Shown: one piece after another, positions 22,306 through 34,826 of the stretch | Position numbering within the stretch: the stretch's first letter is position 1 | Layout of the letters: every line of letters begins with the position of its first letter | Notes under the pieces: model-generated | The model's input: only the letters and a program-made list of their open reading frames with translations | Database searches by the model: none | What the model was told of the DNA's origin: nothing | DNA from: Toxotes chatareus | Taxonomy: Eukaryota; Chordata; Actinopteri; Toxotidae | Assembly: GCA_016801885.1 (NCBI GenBank) | Contig: CM028890.1 | Location: forward strand, 14,810,001-14,874,000 | Direction: 5' to 3' | DNA: 64,000 bases | Program-made: the position numbers and the translations under genes

Positions 22306-24215
22306 TAAAAGGTGGGGTTTGATCAAACCACTGGGTTTGTTTGGCTATACTGACATTTAAACCGTGTGATCAGAGAGAGTTGGACGTACACAGCCCCAGT
22401 CAAGTGACTGCTTCCCAGAAGCCCCATTTTTCTCGTTCACACTAAAATGCAAGGTCATTCTTCTCAGGTTTATCAAGTCCAGTCTGGAGGCCAGAATGGG
22501 GAGAAACAAACTCACAGAGGCAAACCGATGGAGACCAATGGAAAGGAGTCTCTCCTTCGTTTTTCTCACACACACAGAAAACTATAAATCCATTGACAGA
22601 GAGCCATGAGAATCAGTGATATGAGCAGTACATGAGTAACGCTGTTTGATGCACAGTCAGATGATTTGCTTGATGCCGTCCGTAGACTCATGACAGTCTA
22701 CGGACAAGGAAAGGGGGAAGAAAGGAGAGCAGGGGGCAAAAAAGAGAGAGAGAGAGAGAAAGAGAGGGAGAGAGCCAATTTGTGCATTCACATGTTTTTC
22801 TCAGACTTATCATCACGCAAATTAGGTCCTGCTTTCTGCTGATAAGGTCAGTTGTCAGTCTCTAGACTTATTTAACAGAGTGGACACGCACAAACAGAAA
22901 CATACACTGCCGTACGCACAAACTACTGTGGATCACTGCAGCACATAACCACATACATAAAACCCATTTGTATGTGTGGTGCACACACTTTTTATTTTGT
23001 TTAGCAAGTTGACAGCATACTCAGTGTCTGAAAAACCCCGTATTAAAGAGCTTCTTTGGATTTACTTCATGGTCGCGTTTTCCAAAAATCCCCCTCTTGT
23101 AATCGACCAGTCATAAGCTCATGAGTCATAAACTGTAAATTCAATTGCACGTTGCAGTCCACCCCTATGGGATCACCATTGACACTAACAGTGAAGTGCC
23201 TTTCTGTGGAGAAACGTTCCTGTATGCAGGTGCCAGACGCTGTCGTTCTGACACATTCATTCTGACTATGGCAAAGAGAGAGCATAAAGGGTATTGCCAA
23301 AAGCTGAGTGTTTGTTAAATGAAGATAAATGCGGTGGTTTGGATTGAAGGTGATATTTTATTTAGGCTCAGACGCTCTCTGTTTGGTAATGCAAAAGCCA
23401 CTCTCGCAACAACATGACAGCCCCGGGAAATGGATATTGATTAGAAAAGGTTGATGGTCTTTTTCACCCTCCTTTTTTTTCTTGCACTCCCTCCATCTCT
23501 CCCTTCTCTCTATCTCTCTCACTGTTTTGCTCTTTTTAATACTCTGCCTCCCTCCTCAGCTGTCTCAAAATTTCCCTTCTTCTCCCAGTCTCTCTCTGTT
23601 TGTTGTCAAGCCATAATGTGTGATGTGCCATAAAGCATAATGGATGGTTAGAGTTGATTTTTAGAGCCCCGCAGCTGAAGCTGGGGGTTTGAGGACACCT
23701 GATCAAATTTCAGACATGTACGTGCAATTTTGTGTGTCTGTATGCATGAGTGTGTGTGTGTGAGCCAATGAGAACAGAGAATAAAGAGAGAGACAGAGAT
23801 TTGTCGGTGTATATGAGAAAAGAGAGCTTTGCAAGACCAAAGCCTGAAGATAAAATGCTTCTCAGCTAAGTTAATTCAATAAAGTGACAGAAGTCTATGA
23901 CTATCAGCTGAGAACCAACCTGTTGATCATCTAACAGATAAAACTACAAAAATACCAGCAATGTTCTTTTACACAAAGGGCAGAATTATTTAATTTTTGA
24001 GCCTATAAGGCTTCTTTCATTTAAGACAGCAAGAGACAGCTTTGTTCATTATGTTGTATCAATCCATAACTAACAGCAATGACTGAAAAGTCAATGTGTG
24101 TGTGAGCGTATTTTGCACTCCTTCATTCTCAGTATACTATATTGTACATGTATGCCGTCAATATGCCTCCCTGCTGAACCCATAGGCTCAAACAGTTAAA
24201 ACTCCAGCTGTTCAG
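22306..24215. other. Intergenic sequence, no gene seen
   Basis: Unique-looking sequence with a purine-rich patch (22705-22770), a C/T-rich patch (23460-23600) and a short GT run (23748-23761). None of the frames resembles a protein I know. Confidence 0.55.
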
Positions 24216-24690
24216 CGAATGTAAGGCTATGTACTATTACACAGTATCGTCACATAGGTGAACGCTTTCATTCCCCGGAGGTCTTAGCTGACCTTAACCA
24301 TAAAAATAACCAGTACATACTGAGGCCAACCCTTTGCCTAACCTTAGACTAACTTTAACCCTATCCTTAAGCCTGTGAGATTTAATATTTTTGGCTACTT
24401 TGGGGAAGAAAAATAACACTGACATGTAATTTTTGGATGTTCAGCAGCTAAATGCTCCACTAAGGTGATTATTCTTTGTGAGAATTCACATTGGTTCTCC
24501 AGTACGAGCGAGACAATGTGATCCTCGCAATGTGATCCATTGTTAAGTGTTGATTATACAGTTACAGCATTAAATAAAATAATATCCATCTAATTTAAAG
24601 GTTGATCTTGTGGGGACCAGCTTTTCATCCCCAAATTTGAGGTAACACTCCTTAATGTGACAACGTGAGCAGAATTTTGTAACCGCAATG
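24216..24690. repeat. Degenerate 'ccttaaccctaacc' type teleost repeat
   Basis: Contains 'gccaaccctttgcctaacct', 'aactttaaccctatccttaa', and near the right end 'cttgtggggaccagcttttc'. These phrases belong to a widespread fish repeat in which CCTAACC-rich DNA alternates with 'tgaggaccagccaaaatgtc'. A second, better copy is at 43751-44025. Confidence 0.5.
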
Positions 24691-24954
24691 TGATTAATAA
24701 ATTAAGCACACACACACTTAAAGAAGGGGAAAAACAACAATGGAAAAGCATGAAGAGGATGTATTGTGTTTGTGAAGAACAGTGTAGTCTGCAGTAGGTG
24801 GCAGCATCATTAACATTCCAAACTCACACACTCACGCACCACCCCCAACCTACCACACATACACACACACTACTCTGGCATTATCGCTTGTGCCCATACA
24901 GCCTCATTACCATTCAGCTCTGATCCCTGATGATAACCTCTCCTGGGCAGACAC

Positions 24955-25080
24955 AGCCACACGGTGACCAGGATTATGGCTTTTGACAAGTCTAATTAAT
25001 ACAGATCTAACGACAGCGATCAATAGCATTGATTAAACATGCTAAGGGAAATTAATAATTGCCTAGAGGTGAAAGGTTAA
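24955..25080. promoter_or_regulatory. Candidate conserved non-coding block rich in homeobox cores
   Basis: Dense TAAT/ATTA cores: 'tctaattaatacagatctaa', 'gcattgattaaacatgctaa', 'ggaaattaataattgcctag'. Clusters like this are typical of developmental enhancers. Function is inferred from composition only. Confidence 0.3.
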
Positions 25081-26800
25081 ATGACTTATACAAAATCTTG
25101 ACACACCATTAAATGCATCTAAGGCTCTGTCTTTTGTCTTTTTTTCTCTGTGTTTACTGCTGAAGAGACAATTGACCCGGAACACACCACCTGCAATTAT
25201 TGCATTCTTTCTTTTTATCCCTTTATACCTGAGGGCAACAGACTCGAGCATAGTCATAAATGATTACTGAAGCGTAATTTGGCTGGTATTGTCATAGATA
25301 ATACACAATACTGATCACACAGGCCGACAAGACAATACAAAAGTTATAAAAAGGAATAGTATTGATTAATTATTGTAAGCCCGTCAATGTATCCCTCTGA
25401 ATGGTATCAGTAACGATCTCAGTGTTTACATATGTTTGTGTTCACTTTATTTTTTTGTGCTCATTCACACACAGCTGCTCTGGTGGGGGATATTTCTATG
25501 AATGGGCTCAGTCCTCTTTTGTCCATGGGGACTCTGATTCTTTATGTTTTCATCACAATGAACAGCCCCTTTTGCATTAGACACTGTCATTTGAACAGCT
25601 GTATTGCTAATATATAAAGTTTAGTGCACCTTTAAGGAAATAAGGATGTGTTTTGTTTCAATCATACAGAGCTTAAACACCCTTTGTTAGCGAAATATCA
25701 TATTATCTATTGTTCACCAGTATGATGGCACACTTGCACAGCCACATAAAATTGTAATTGCTAGGTCACAATATGAATTAAATGCTTTGCTCACCATTTC
25801 TGAGTTACATCTCCACTGTGCTTTTAACAGTCCAAGCCCTACTCTGGTAGTTTCTTCTCTGATATCTAAATCTTCAGTTGAACTACACACCACTGCAGGT
25901 CCGAATGCTCTGAGCAAGATTTCCCCCCACAGCTGTCTTGTCTTCTGTACTCTGCTCTGAGCGGCCGCTTCACTACCGAGATGAACAAGATGGAAGGCAA
26001 GAACCAGACAACTGCAAGGGTATGCTGCCCAGCAGCCAGGCTTTGATCAACTCTCTGAGTCAAACACATTTAACTCCCTTTAGCAACCAGTGGGGGTCGA
26101 CCCAGGTGTATTCTCTCCTTCTCTCCACTTACTTTCAGCAGCAAAATACTGCTGTAATATGAACAATGCCGAAGGGAAAATAATATGGTAAAATAATCAT
26201 AAAATCTTGTTTATCAAATTTTAGATCTGCTCTGTACTTTCTACTTCAGTGCCACTATCTGACTCCACCAAAAATACGGCCTTTATGGTACTCTTTTCAT
26301 TTTGGAAAGAAATTTTCATGTCATCATTTTACTTAAATTAAATTACTCGTTGAGATGTGGATTTATCTATTTAAGTACTTACAATATAAACACATCTTTT
26401 TTATATTTTCACCGCTTTCTTAAAGCAGTTCCCCTAAACCTTTATTAAAGCATCAAAACCTATGATCAGAAATCCAAAAAACAAATGTTTTGTTTTGTTT
26501 TGTTTTTTTTATCTACAGCTCATGTTTTGCAGACTTAAAATAAGAACAGTCACCTTCTCCTTTCCTCTCTCCACGGGAAGATCAGAGAACAGGATCTGTT
26601 ATTTCCTACTGAAGTTGTTGTGGGACTTTTTTTTTTCCTATGTTGTCACTGATCTAACATCAGTGGTGCCATTTTCATTTACTGTTATCAGACTGTGGGT
26701 GTCGTTGTAAAGCTCTTGGAGCCTGTATGTGTATTAAAGGACCACACAAATCAACATTCAGACTAAGCAGAGTTAAGTGGGGAAAGGTAAATGTGCATGA
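25081..26800. other. Intergenic sequence with one exon-like unit
   Basis: Mostly AT-rich unique sequence. A segment at 25933-26019 lies between 'tttccccccacag' and a GTATGC donor-like site and is open in two frames. It includes a NotI site (GCGGCCGC). This is described as a finding; I do not call it a gene. Confidence 0.45.
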
Positions 26801-26930
26801 TGTCTGTGAAGATTCTCAGTTGCTCAGGAGTTGAATAAAGAACAGCTGGACTTGGGTTGTGGATCTTGAAGATGATTCACCCCACACCAAGAGGCTTCTT
26901 CAGCTCTGGTAGCTGTGTATGTTCTACCCA
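26801..26930. repeat. Teleost interspersed repeat fragment
   Basis: Contains 'ctcaggagttgaataaagaa', 'cagctggacttgggttgtgg', 'tcttgaagatgattcaccc' and 'caagaggcttcttcagctct'. I recall this combination (in reverse, 'gaagaagcctcttggatgag…aaacgtcttcaagat') from an abundant fish retroelement. Only the terminal part is present. Confidence 0.6.
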
Positions 26931-28555
26931 AGTATATAACAAACATACTCCTAGTTCTACTGCCTGTACTTTTTGAGGTGTGTTTGAAACCGTCCATCAT
27001 ACCTTCCTTCCTTTACCTAATTATTTATGTTGGGTCCAGTTGGGAATTAATGATGATTTGGAAGGCAGTATAATGGTCAAAAAGATTTTTGTCAAACTTT
27101 CTAGATGCAATATTTCATCTACTGCACTGTTTCATAAGTCCATACAAGTGAGGAATCTGTGTAAACACTAAATTACCTGTGGTAACCGCTACACTGAAAG
27201 GAAAGAGCATTTACCAATCCATGTCCATACACTACTTATCCTGCTAAAAAGCATCTGACGGATTACCTCTTCCTCATGCAGCATGCAAATGCTGTGCCCT
27301 ATATTGTTCAAGAGAAGCCAATAAAAGTGGCATGGAGAGCATCTAAATCACATTGCATGTCTATACAGTGTAACTAATGGAGCTGGAATAGCGACTGCTC
27401 TGGTCTTAAATGCATCTGTGAGGCTAGGATGTAACATCTGTGTGAATAGCTTCAGTGTTTCATACTGAATCATGTGCTTGTTGAGGTCATAACATTGTCA
27501 AGCTGTACACTAAACAGTTTCTAACCAATAGGTAAAGCGGTGTCAAAGAGAGTTCAGATTTAAGAAAGCAATGCATTGTCTGTATTCCCTTACAGATATA
27601 AGGGAACGTATAGTGTATTTATACAGTTTAGAACCAGATGCACAATGTGCTATTTCTTATAATAGGAGTCATCTCTTATGATAATGTGTCTGTATCTGTC
27701 TGTGGATGTTTTTGTCAGTGTTTCTTCTGCGTTTGTGTGTGCCTATATATGTCTGTGTGTGTATGTGTGCCAGTGTGTCTGTGTGCGTGTAATCACCAGG
27801 GTTCCTTGTCAGAGAAAGGGCAGGGAGGGTCCCAGAAGTGTCAGAGGGGACAGCAAGAAGCAGACAGAGGTGACACAGGGAGAGGACTCTAGTGACATTT
27901 GCACAGTGGGAACCGACCGTCACAGCATAATGACGAACACGGTCTGCTTTTACTAATGAGACAAACAAGGAGGATCTGAGCAGAGAGCTTGCCTGACATC
28001 CACATGCTCGCACTCAGTGATACATGCATAAATTCAAGTATACACGCTTCTTTGTCTGTGACATACAGTCTCTTTCTCTGTCTGATTCCGCTTTGACGAA
28101 TAAATAGAAAATTAATTAGTTATTTAGTGCATTGGGTAGACAGACAGCACATATACACACACCTGTATTTGTGCAAACACGCGCATACACATACAAACAA
28201 GCAAAACTCAAAAAGCCGTCTGGTCAAACAAAGCTCTCATGTAGCATTCTCTGTGTATCGACACACACTTGACCAGAGGCTGCCGTCAAGCAGTGGAGCA
28301 CAGTCTCTGTTTAGACTAACCACTGGCAGTCTCTCTGCATCTCAATAACAGATGTCCCAGGGCTGTCGATGACTCAGATTCGCTGGTCAGGAATTAATGA
28401 AGAGTGTGTGAATCTATACATAAATGCATTAGTGGGCGTTTACACAAGTATTATTTTTTCCATCTTATCAGTGATTGTCTTCTGACTCTATAATGCAATC
28501 AGACAGCATCCCTAATAAAGTGGTGAAGTTCCCTCTTGAATTTTCTGTTGATAAA
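26931..28555. other. Intergenic sequence, no gene seen
   Basis: Unique-looking sequence with a short GT-rich patch (27676-27790) and a CA-rich patch (28140-28200). Nothing coding is supported. Confidence 0.55.
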
Positions 28556-28559
28556 GTCA

Positions 28560-28750
28560 AAGAAATAGTTTCCACTTTGTGGAAATATGCTTCTTTGCTT
28601 TCTTTATAAAAGTTAGATGAGAAGATTGATATTATTGTCACGTCTGCATGTTAATGCTAAGTGGATCTGGAGCCAGGAGGTGATTAACCTAATTAACACG
28701 CTGTCTCTCATTTATTTAACCCATACACAAACAGAAATGTAAACACGACT
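28560..28750 (+). repeat. Teleost SINE-like repeat, copy 1 (plus)
   Basis: 'ttgtggaaatatgcttcttt', 'gttagatgagaagattgata', 'ctggagccaggaggtgatta' and 'cctaattaacacgctg' match, in order, a repeat I know from many fish genomes. Its middle ('gcttagcttagcataaagac') is deleted here. It is inverted relative to the copy at 29190-29305. Confidence 0.7.
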
Positions 28751-29175
28751 AAGAGGCACTATGCTAGAGGCTCTACAAGGCTGTACAGCAGTGCAACATG
28801 CTAACATGCTCACAGTAACAATGTAAACATCATGTACAATGTTTACCACGTTAGCCATCTTAGTTCAGGGCATGAGCATGCTAATGGGAGATTACAAATT
28901 TTGACCCGATAAATGCACTGAATGAAAAGATATTAAACCAAAGTTATCACAATTCATCCTGAAGGCCACATTAATGTTTGTATCAAATTTTATGGCAATC
29001 CATCTAATAATATTTGTTGAGAAATTTCTCTGAAAACCACAAATGTGAACCTCACTGTAGAACTACAGAGAAGGTCATAGGATCACAGAAGGCAGTAATC
29101 TTCACTCTTTAGGGATCATGAATGTTTGTATAAAATTTGATCCATCTAAAACTTGCTGGGACATTGCAGTCTTAT
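28751..29175 (+). repeat. Teleost repeat of the 'tggcaatccatc' type
   Basis: Contains 'gctaacatgctcacagtaac', 'cacaattcatcctgaaggcc', 'caaattttatggcaatccat' and a second diverged unit 'gatcatgaatgtttgtataa'. The two units form an internal tandem, as in the family I recall ('catgaatgtctgtaccaaatttcatggcaa…'). It has no coding content. Confidence 0.7.
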
Positions 29176-29189
29176 GTCTAAGTTTTACA

Positions 29190-29305
29190 GGGAGTTACAT
29201 GCTGCACAAATTTCTGGACAAGCAGTCTTTATGCTAATCACCTCTCAGCTCAGAGTGGTGTCGATCTTCTTATGTAACTCTTGACAGAAAATGAATAAGC
29301 GTAGT
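29190..29305 (-). repeat. Teleost SINE-like repeat, copy 2 (minus)
   Basis: On the plus strand it reads 'cagtctttatgctaatcacc' then 'gtgtcgatcttcttatgtaa' and 'gaataagcg'. This is the reverse complement of the family seen at 28560-28750. Together the two copies bracket the 'tggcaatccatc' repeat. Confidence 0.65.
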
Positions 29306-31466
29306 TGAGTGTAGTTGTTGAGCTGGTCCTTAAAAAGTTCCTTGTGTTAACTGGTATTTTCCAATTCACTATTTCAGCCAAAGAATGTAAAAAAAAAAAC
29401 TGACAAAAGATTCTTCCAGGAAAAGTCCAGTAAGCAATACCAAATGTTCAAAAAAGCAAATATAAAAGTTTCTTAAATTGGGTATAGGCTGAATCCCTAT
29501 GCATATTGGTTATATCACATTGCTTGAGAGTCGCAGGGTAACATTTTTTTAATGGAAATGGAAACATGGCAGATTGTTTGCCACTAATTTGAAGGATATC
29601 TACTTTGTTTGAAAAATGATTAAACCAGCAGCTATAAAGCAAAGGTGGCAAAGATGCTGAGGGAGTTGGGGACTGCAGAGATAAAGAGACCTTTGGAAAG
29701 GCTGTTTGAGTGGGTTTCAAGTGCTGTGAACGACAAACAGACACAGAGACAGCGGCATACATGAGGAGCCACTGGCTACAGGCTGTACAGGACCCAGGCC
29801 TGAGAGACGAGGTAGGTATTGATCTGTAGAGTTTGAGTTTCTTTGTGAAACAGGATCTGAGGACACGAGCGAGAGCCTTATTTAAAAGTCTCCCTATTCA
29901 CATCCATATCTATTGATCCATGCACACTTTCATCCAGCTTTAAGTAACTCTCTGGTTGCCTTCTTTCTTTTTTCAGCATCTCCTCGTCTCCTTCTTTATT
30001 TTCTCATCATTCTGTTGTGCCTTTTCAGGCCTAAAGTATCCCTTATTCTCCTTCTCTCACTCTCATATTTCATTTTTCCATCTCCCTCTGCCCCTTTTTT
30101 GGCCTTATGTGAACTTTTAAGAGCATACAGTATTTCCTGATCATGTTTCCTGGCAATTCATCTCTGAGTGATTGAAACTGGTTCCTTTATGGGTGTTTAT
30201 TTTTCTTATGTGTTTCCCATAAAAATCTCTCTCCTTATCCTCAGAATCCCTTATCTCTGACAGCAATAAACTGAGTGGATCAACTCAATGTAGCATAATC
30301 ACATTTCGCGATGACAAGCAGTTTTCAACACCCAAACACACAGAGACACACACGCAGTAGAGATAACAACTTTGTTCTGTGGCAGATTTGATTGGCTGCG
30401 GATGCTGTTGTCAGACTGCAGGAGTAAAAATATGGCTGTCGTTATTGTGCGCTGTCATAACTTGGCCCGTAAATCTCTCCCTGAGTGGAAGAGGAGGAGA
30501 GGGAGGAGAGAATTGATTCTCTTGTTGTACTTCATCTTTAACCTCCCTGCGCTTGGTGCCGAGCCAGGGGCCTTGGAAGCCGTCTTCATTATGTGTCCAT
30601 CTACAGGAGGGGACGATCTTCTCCCCTCCATCTGATGTCATTGTAATTACCCCGCACTCATATCTGGCATGCCGTTGCTCTCTTTCCTTTTCTTTTTCAG
30701 TCCTCACTTTATTTCCCTGCCTTCCATCTTCATGTTTTTAACCTTCGCAGATTCCATTTTCCCTTCTTTTTTTCTGCTTCAATCAATTCCCTCCTTGCCT
30801 CCATCTTCTCCGTCCCCTCCCCTCCTCACTCTCTTCTGCCTCTTCTGACTCCTAACCAGCAGCGGTTCTGAGCAGACCTCCACCGTTAAGCGGGGTACAA
30901 CTGATAACGTCAACCATGCTGTCTGTGACTGACAGCTGGGTAAAATGGCTGTGGCAGCACACAGAGGCATGGAGAATCAGTTTTCAGGCTGCACCAGAGT
31001 CGGTCCATGCGCCCATCTGTCAGCCGAAAACAGGAGCACAGTCAGAGCTGACCCCCAGTCAGCCACACGAGGGACTAGCTGGGAGGGGAAATGCTCAAAG
31101 CAACACAAATAAGCATGAAGATCAACAGATGGCTCTCTGTCAATCATCTTCTTTTTTCTTTCTTTTTTTTTTAGCTCACTATCCCCTTCTCCACCATCAT
31201 TTATGTATTCTTATCTTACCCTAACAATCCAATATACTATATATATAAATCTTGTATCTTTACATTTGTCCCCGGGTGGTACAGCAACAAATGCGACATG
31301 AGCTCAGTCAGGTGTTCTCCTGCTCTCCCCCACACAGCTTAGATTGCTGTCATTACACTCACTCTGTGCTATTTCACTCCCACCGCAATTGGAGGTGCCG
31401 CGAATGAAAGCAGGGTCCTTGATTTCATACTTTGAAGATACTGATAGCTGTGTGCTTGCCAAGGTG

Positions 31467-31469
<3 letters not shown>
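29306..31469. other. Intergenic sequence, no gene seen
   Basis: AT-rich and C/T-rich (29930-30130, 30690-30850) unique sequence. No supported gene. The C/T-rich stretches yield low-complexity frames only. Confidence 0.55.

Positions 31470-31536
<67 letters not shown>
31470..31536. repeat. (GT)n microsatellite
   Basis: About 33 GT units. Confidence 0.97.
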
Positions 31537-31538
<2 letters not shown>

Positions 31539-33518
31539 CAGTGTGGAATCTGTAAAAAAATTTTGCATTGAAGAAAAATAGAGTGAAGAGAGGTGGACAT
31601 GCAGAGTAAAGTGTTGCAAATATTTGGAAAAATTACCTTGAGTAAATTTTCATTCATACAGAGACTCCCTGCCTTGGTTTAGAGCGACATAGGCTGTGGC
31701 ACAGATTCACTGTATGGTCTCTCTTTTCTCAGCCCCTTATTATAGAGCGCACAGTATAATGTCTAACACCTTGTTAATGATCTTCAAGCTGAACCCCGGA
31801 GACATGACTGGATACAAGAACCGCAGGACACAGAGAGAGACCATCTTCTCTTTTATGCTCGTAGATAAATTCATCTACATGTAAAACCATAATTCTGCTG
31901 AAAAGGGACAAAAATGTACTTTTAGTGAGGAGAAAAAAATCAATGTAGCAATTTAATTTAGTGTAGAGTGAACACTTTTACATATTACTGTACAAGATGC
32001 AAATGAGATTTTTCCCCTTGAATAATCATCTGTCTAAAAGGCTGAACCTCACTGGGAGGTAATTACACTGCTCTGATCATTAAATAACCCCTGTTCTCTC
32101 TCTCACACACACATTTTCTCTCTCACACTTCCACCTCTCTTTGAACCCCCCCCCCAAAACAGTTTGCTCACAGAAACTGTTAGCCCGCACAGACACAAAT
32201 GCACGATGAACCATGATTCACACACATCCACAACTTCTGAGAGAATTAACAGACTCGGTGTCAGCCACACTTCTTTTTACACACTGTCCTCCACCTCGGG
32301 CATTACCATTACCTCCCATCGCTAATAATGAGTCTCGGTGAAACCAGAGAGGCTGCAGTTTCTCTCTAACATTTTTAGTTACGACCTGAGAGAAAATTTA
32401 CAGAGACAACATTCATTTCTTTCATTTTGGGGTAAAAAAAAAAAAAAAAGAAACTAGTAAAACCTGTAAAGACGTACGTGAGACGTACTTATGAGAATAC
32501 TACATGTAACCATGTGAACACATGAGCACAGTTCATTTTTCACTCATGGTCTGCAAAATATTACTGAATATCCTCACTGGAGATGTAGATATTAGTGTTA
32601 ATATCATCAGTGTCTTACTGAACAAGCTGCATGCATCTGCAATGGAAAAACTGTATACTTCACTACCTCTTCTTCAGATGTTGATTCAGCTCCTGAATCT
32701 GTTGCACTAGTAAGCAGCAACTTTTTCTTTTTCCTCCACAGATAGTGAAGGTATAATTACTTTTTTGTGGCACTATTCCAACTGGCTCTGGCAGGATTCT
32801 TCTGTCTCACTGTTGTAACACAACCAAACACCTCAACCTGCCACATCTGACAGCTTGCTTCACTCACATCAAAGAATCACCAAACCGCAGGCATTTTTCT
32901 CCCTCACAGGAAAAGTATTGTATGGTGTCAAAGCACAGCTGTTTAGTGGTGGGAGTACAGGTGGATTCAGAATGAGTGGCAGAACAACTTCATTTACCAC
33001 TCCCTTTACAACTTTGACAGGTGGATCGGTGATAATTTTGATACAATAAATAGTTCAGAACAAAATGGGACACATTACTTTGTTCACCTGGCCGCTGCTG
33101 CTGTTTATGTTGATGATGTTTGCGACTGTCTTAGCTGAATTTGGTTCTAGAGGACCTCTGGCAAATATTTCTTGGACTGTTGCTGGTTGAAATCTCAGAC
33201 GTGCCGTCTTCAATGTATAGAGATCAAAGTAAAACCTACATAGCAACCTTGCTCATTCATGGAAGATGCTGCTATTCCAAAACTCATTATGCTAGTTGTC
33301 AGGAGAAGGTCAGCGCTATGACACAGGGCTCCAAGCTGCCGGGAGGAATTTAGTATGGATCACCTTCTGCAACATGCGGAGCTCAATTTCAGCTGTCATC
33401 AGGCTGAACGAGGCAGAAATGCATTACCAGCCAGGATAAAATGCTTTATTATATAGCTTATATGCCAGCTCACGCTGCCTCGGGGCAATGAGAAGAGCAA
33501 TTACAAGGACAGGGATGT

Positions 33519-33520
<2 letters not shown>
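31537..33520. other. Intergenic sequence with a possible conserved patch
   Basis: Mostly unique. Positions 31985-32095 ('gatgcaaatgagatttttcc', 'gaggtaattacactgctctg') contain an octamer-like ATGCAAAT and homeobox cores and may be regulatory. At 32740 a strong acceptor-like 'tttttcctccacag' is followed after 9 nt by a weak GTATAA; I do not call it an exon. Confidence 0.5.
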
Positions 33521-33521
<1 letters not shown>

Positions 33522-33549
<28 letters not shown>

Positions 33550-33566
33550 ACACACACACACACACA
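33522..33566. repeat. (GT)n(AC)n inverted-symmetry microsatellite
   Basis: About 14 GT units run directly into about 9 AC units. The right half is the reverse complement of the part of the left half next to the junction. This makes a perfect palindrome of about 36 bp with no spacer. Confidence 0.95.
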
Positions 33567-34786
33567 TACCTGCCAGCATTTACCTCTCAAAGCCAATAAA
33601 CTCCTAATGTGTTATTTTCAAAGTCACATCAATGTTTAAAATGTTATCAGCCCTCGGACATGCACCACTGCTCACTGCTGATCTCCAGTACAAGGACATA
33701 ATCCTTATCCATCCAGTGTAATCCAAACACTGCAGCACACAAACATATAGCACTATGCATTCCTCCCAAAACAGAACATTACTCGTCATTTGTTAGTTTA
33801 TTTTGTGAATTTCTCAATATTTCTCACATTGACAAAAGTCATTTCGTGTGAAGCTCCAGCCATAATCTGCTAGTTTAGAAGATTCAGCATTAAGTGACTC
33901 AAACACCCAAAAGGCTTTTTTTTCCATTCAAAAGGGAACAAAAGCGCTAACTGAAATCTCTGTTAGATGAAATGCAATTTCACCATAATACCACCAATAC
34001 AGCCTCTCCCGTGGCACAGTAGCGAGAATTGCATCGAGAATTGCCGGCTTTTACGTTCCATCTAACAATAATCCTTTGCACCTGCGTTGAACCCCCAGCC
34101 CTGCATGTTCTTAGCACACCCATATAACAGCATTATGTGTTTTCAGATAAGAAAACATCACAAAAGGCAGAATCAAATATTCATCCTCTGTTACCCGTTG
34201 ATCAGTAATCTCCTCTTTTCATTTCGCTGCCGTCACTTTCGCCATCCCCTGTTCCCCTGCTCTCTTGCTCCCCAGTTTCATCTGCACGCTCTTTCCGATG
34301 TAATCTTTTTGTGGATATGGAACAAGAGAGAAAGAGAAATGATGATACCTTAACAACAACACAAAGCTATCTCTTCTACTGCTGGAGTTCCTGATGATGT
34401 TCATCTCCCAATGTTTGCAGGCGAATCATGCGTGTGTGTGTACGCGCTTGTGTACCCATGACCATGTGCATGTGAGTGTGGGTGACAATCGTCCTGTGTA
34501 CACACCTGAAATCAGCATCATCACTTTGCAAGAAACACTGAATCAATTGTGCACTTTATCTGGTTTGATTTGAATCACCTCAGATTTGGGTGCTGTGCTT
34601 CAGGATGAAAACGACATGTTCAGGCAGACAAAGAAATAACAATGACCGTAAATGATTTTTCCAAAGCCTGCGGCTCCGCTGGGAGATCACTGCAGCCTTG
34701 TACTTGTTAGCACTGATAACTCTGAAGCATGTGTGTTTGTGTCTGGCCTCTGCTCTCCACGAGCACGTCTCCTGTTGATTGGATCA

Positions 34787-34787
<1 letters not shown>
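33567..34787. other. Intergenic sequence, no gene seen
   Basis: Unique-looking sequence. No exon, RNA gene or recognisable repeat that I can support. Confidence 0.55.

Positions 34788-34822
<35 letters not shown>
34788..34822. repeat. (CA)n microsatellite
   Basis: About 17 CA units. Confidence 0.95.
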
Positions 34823-34826
<4 letters not shown>

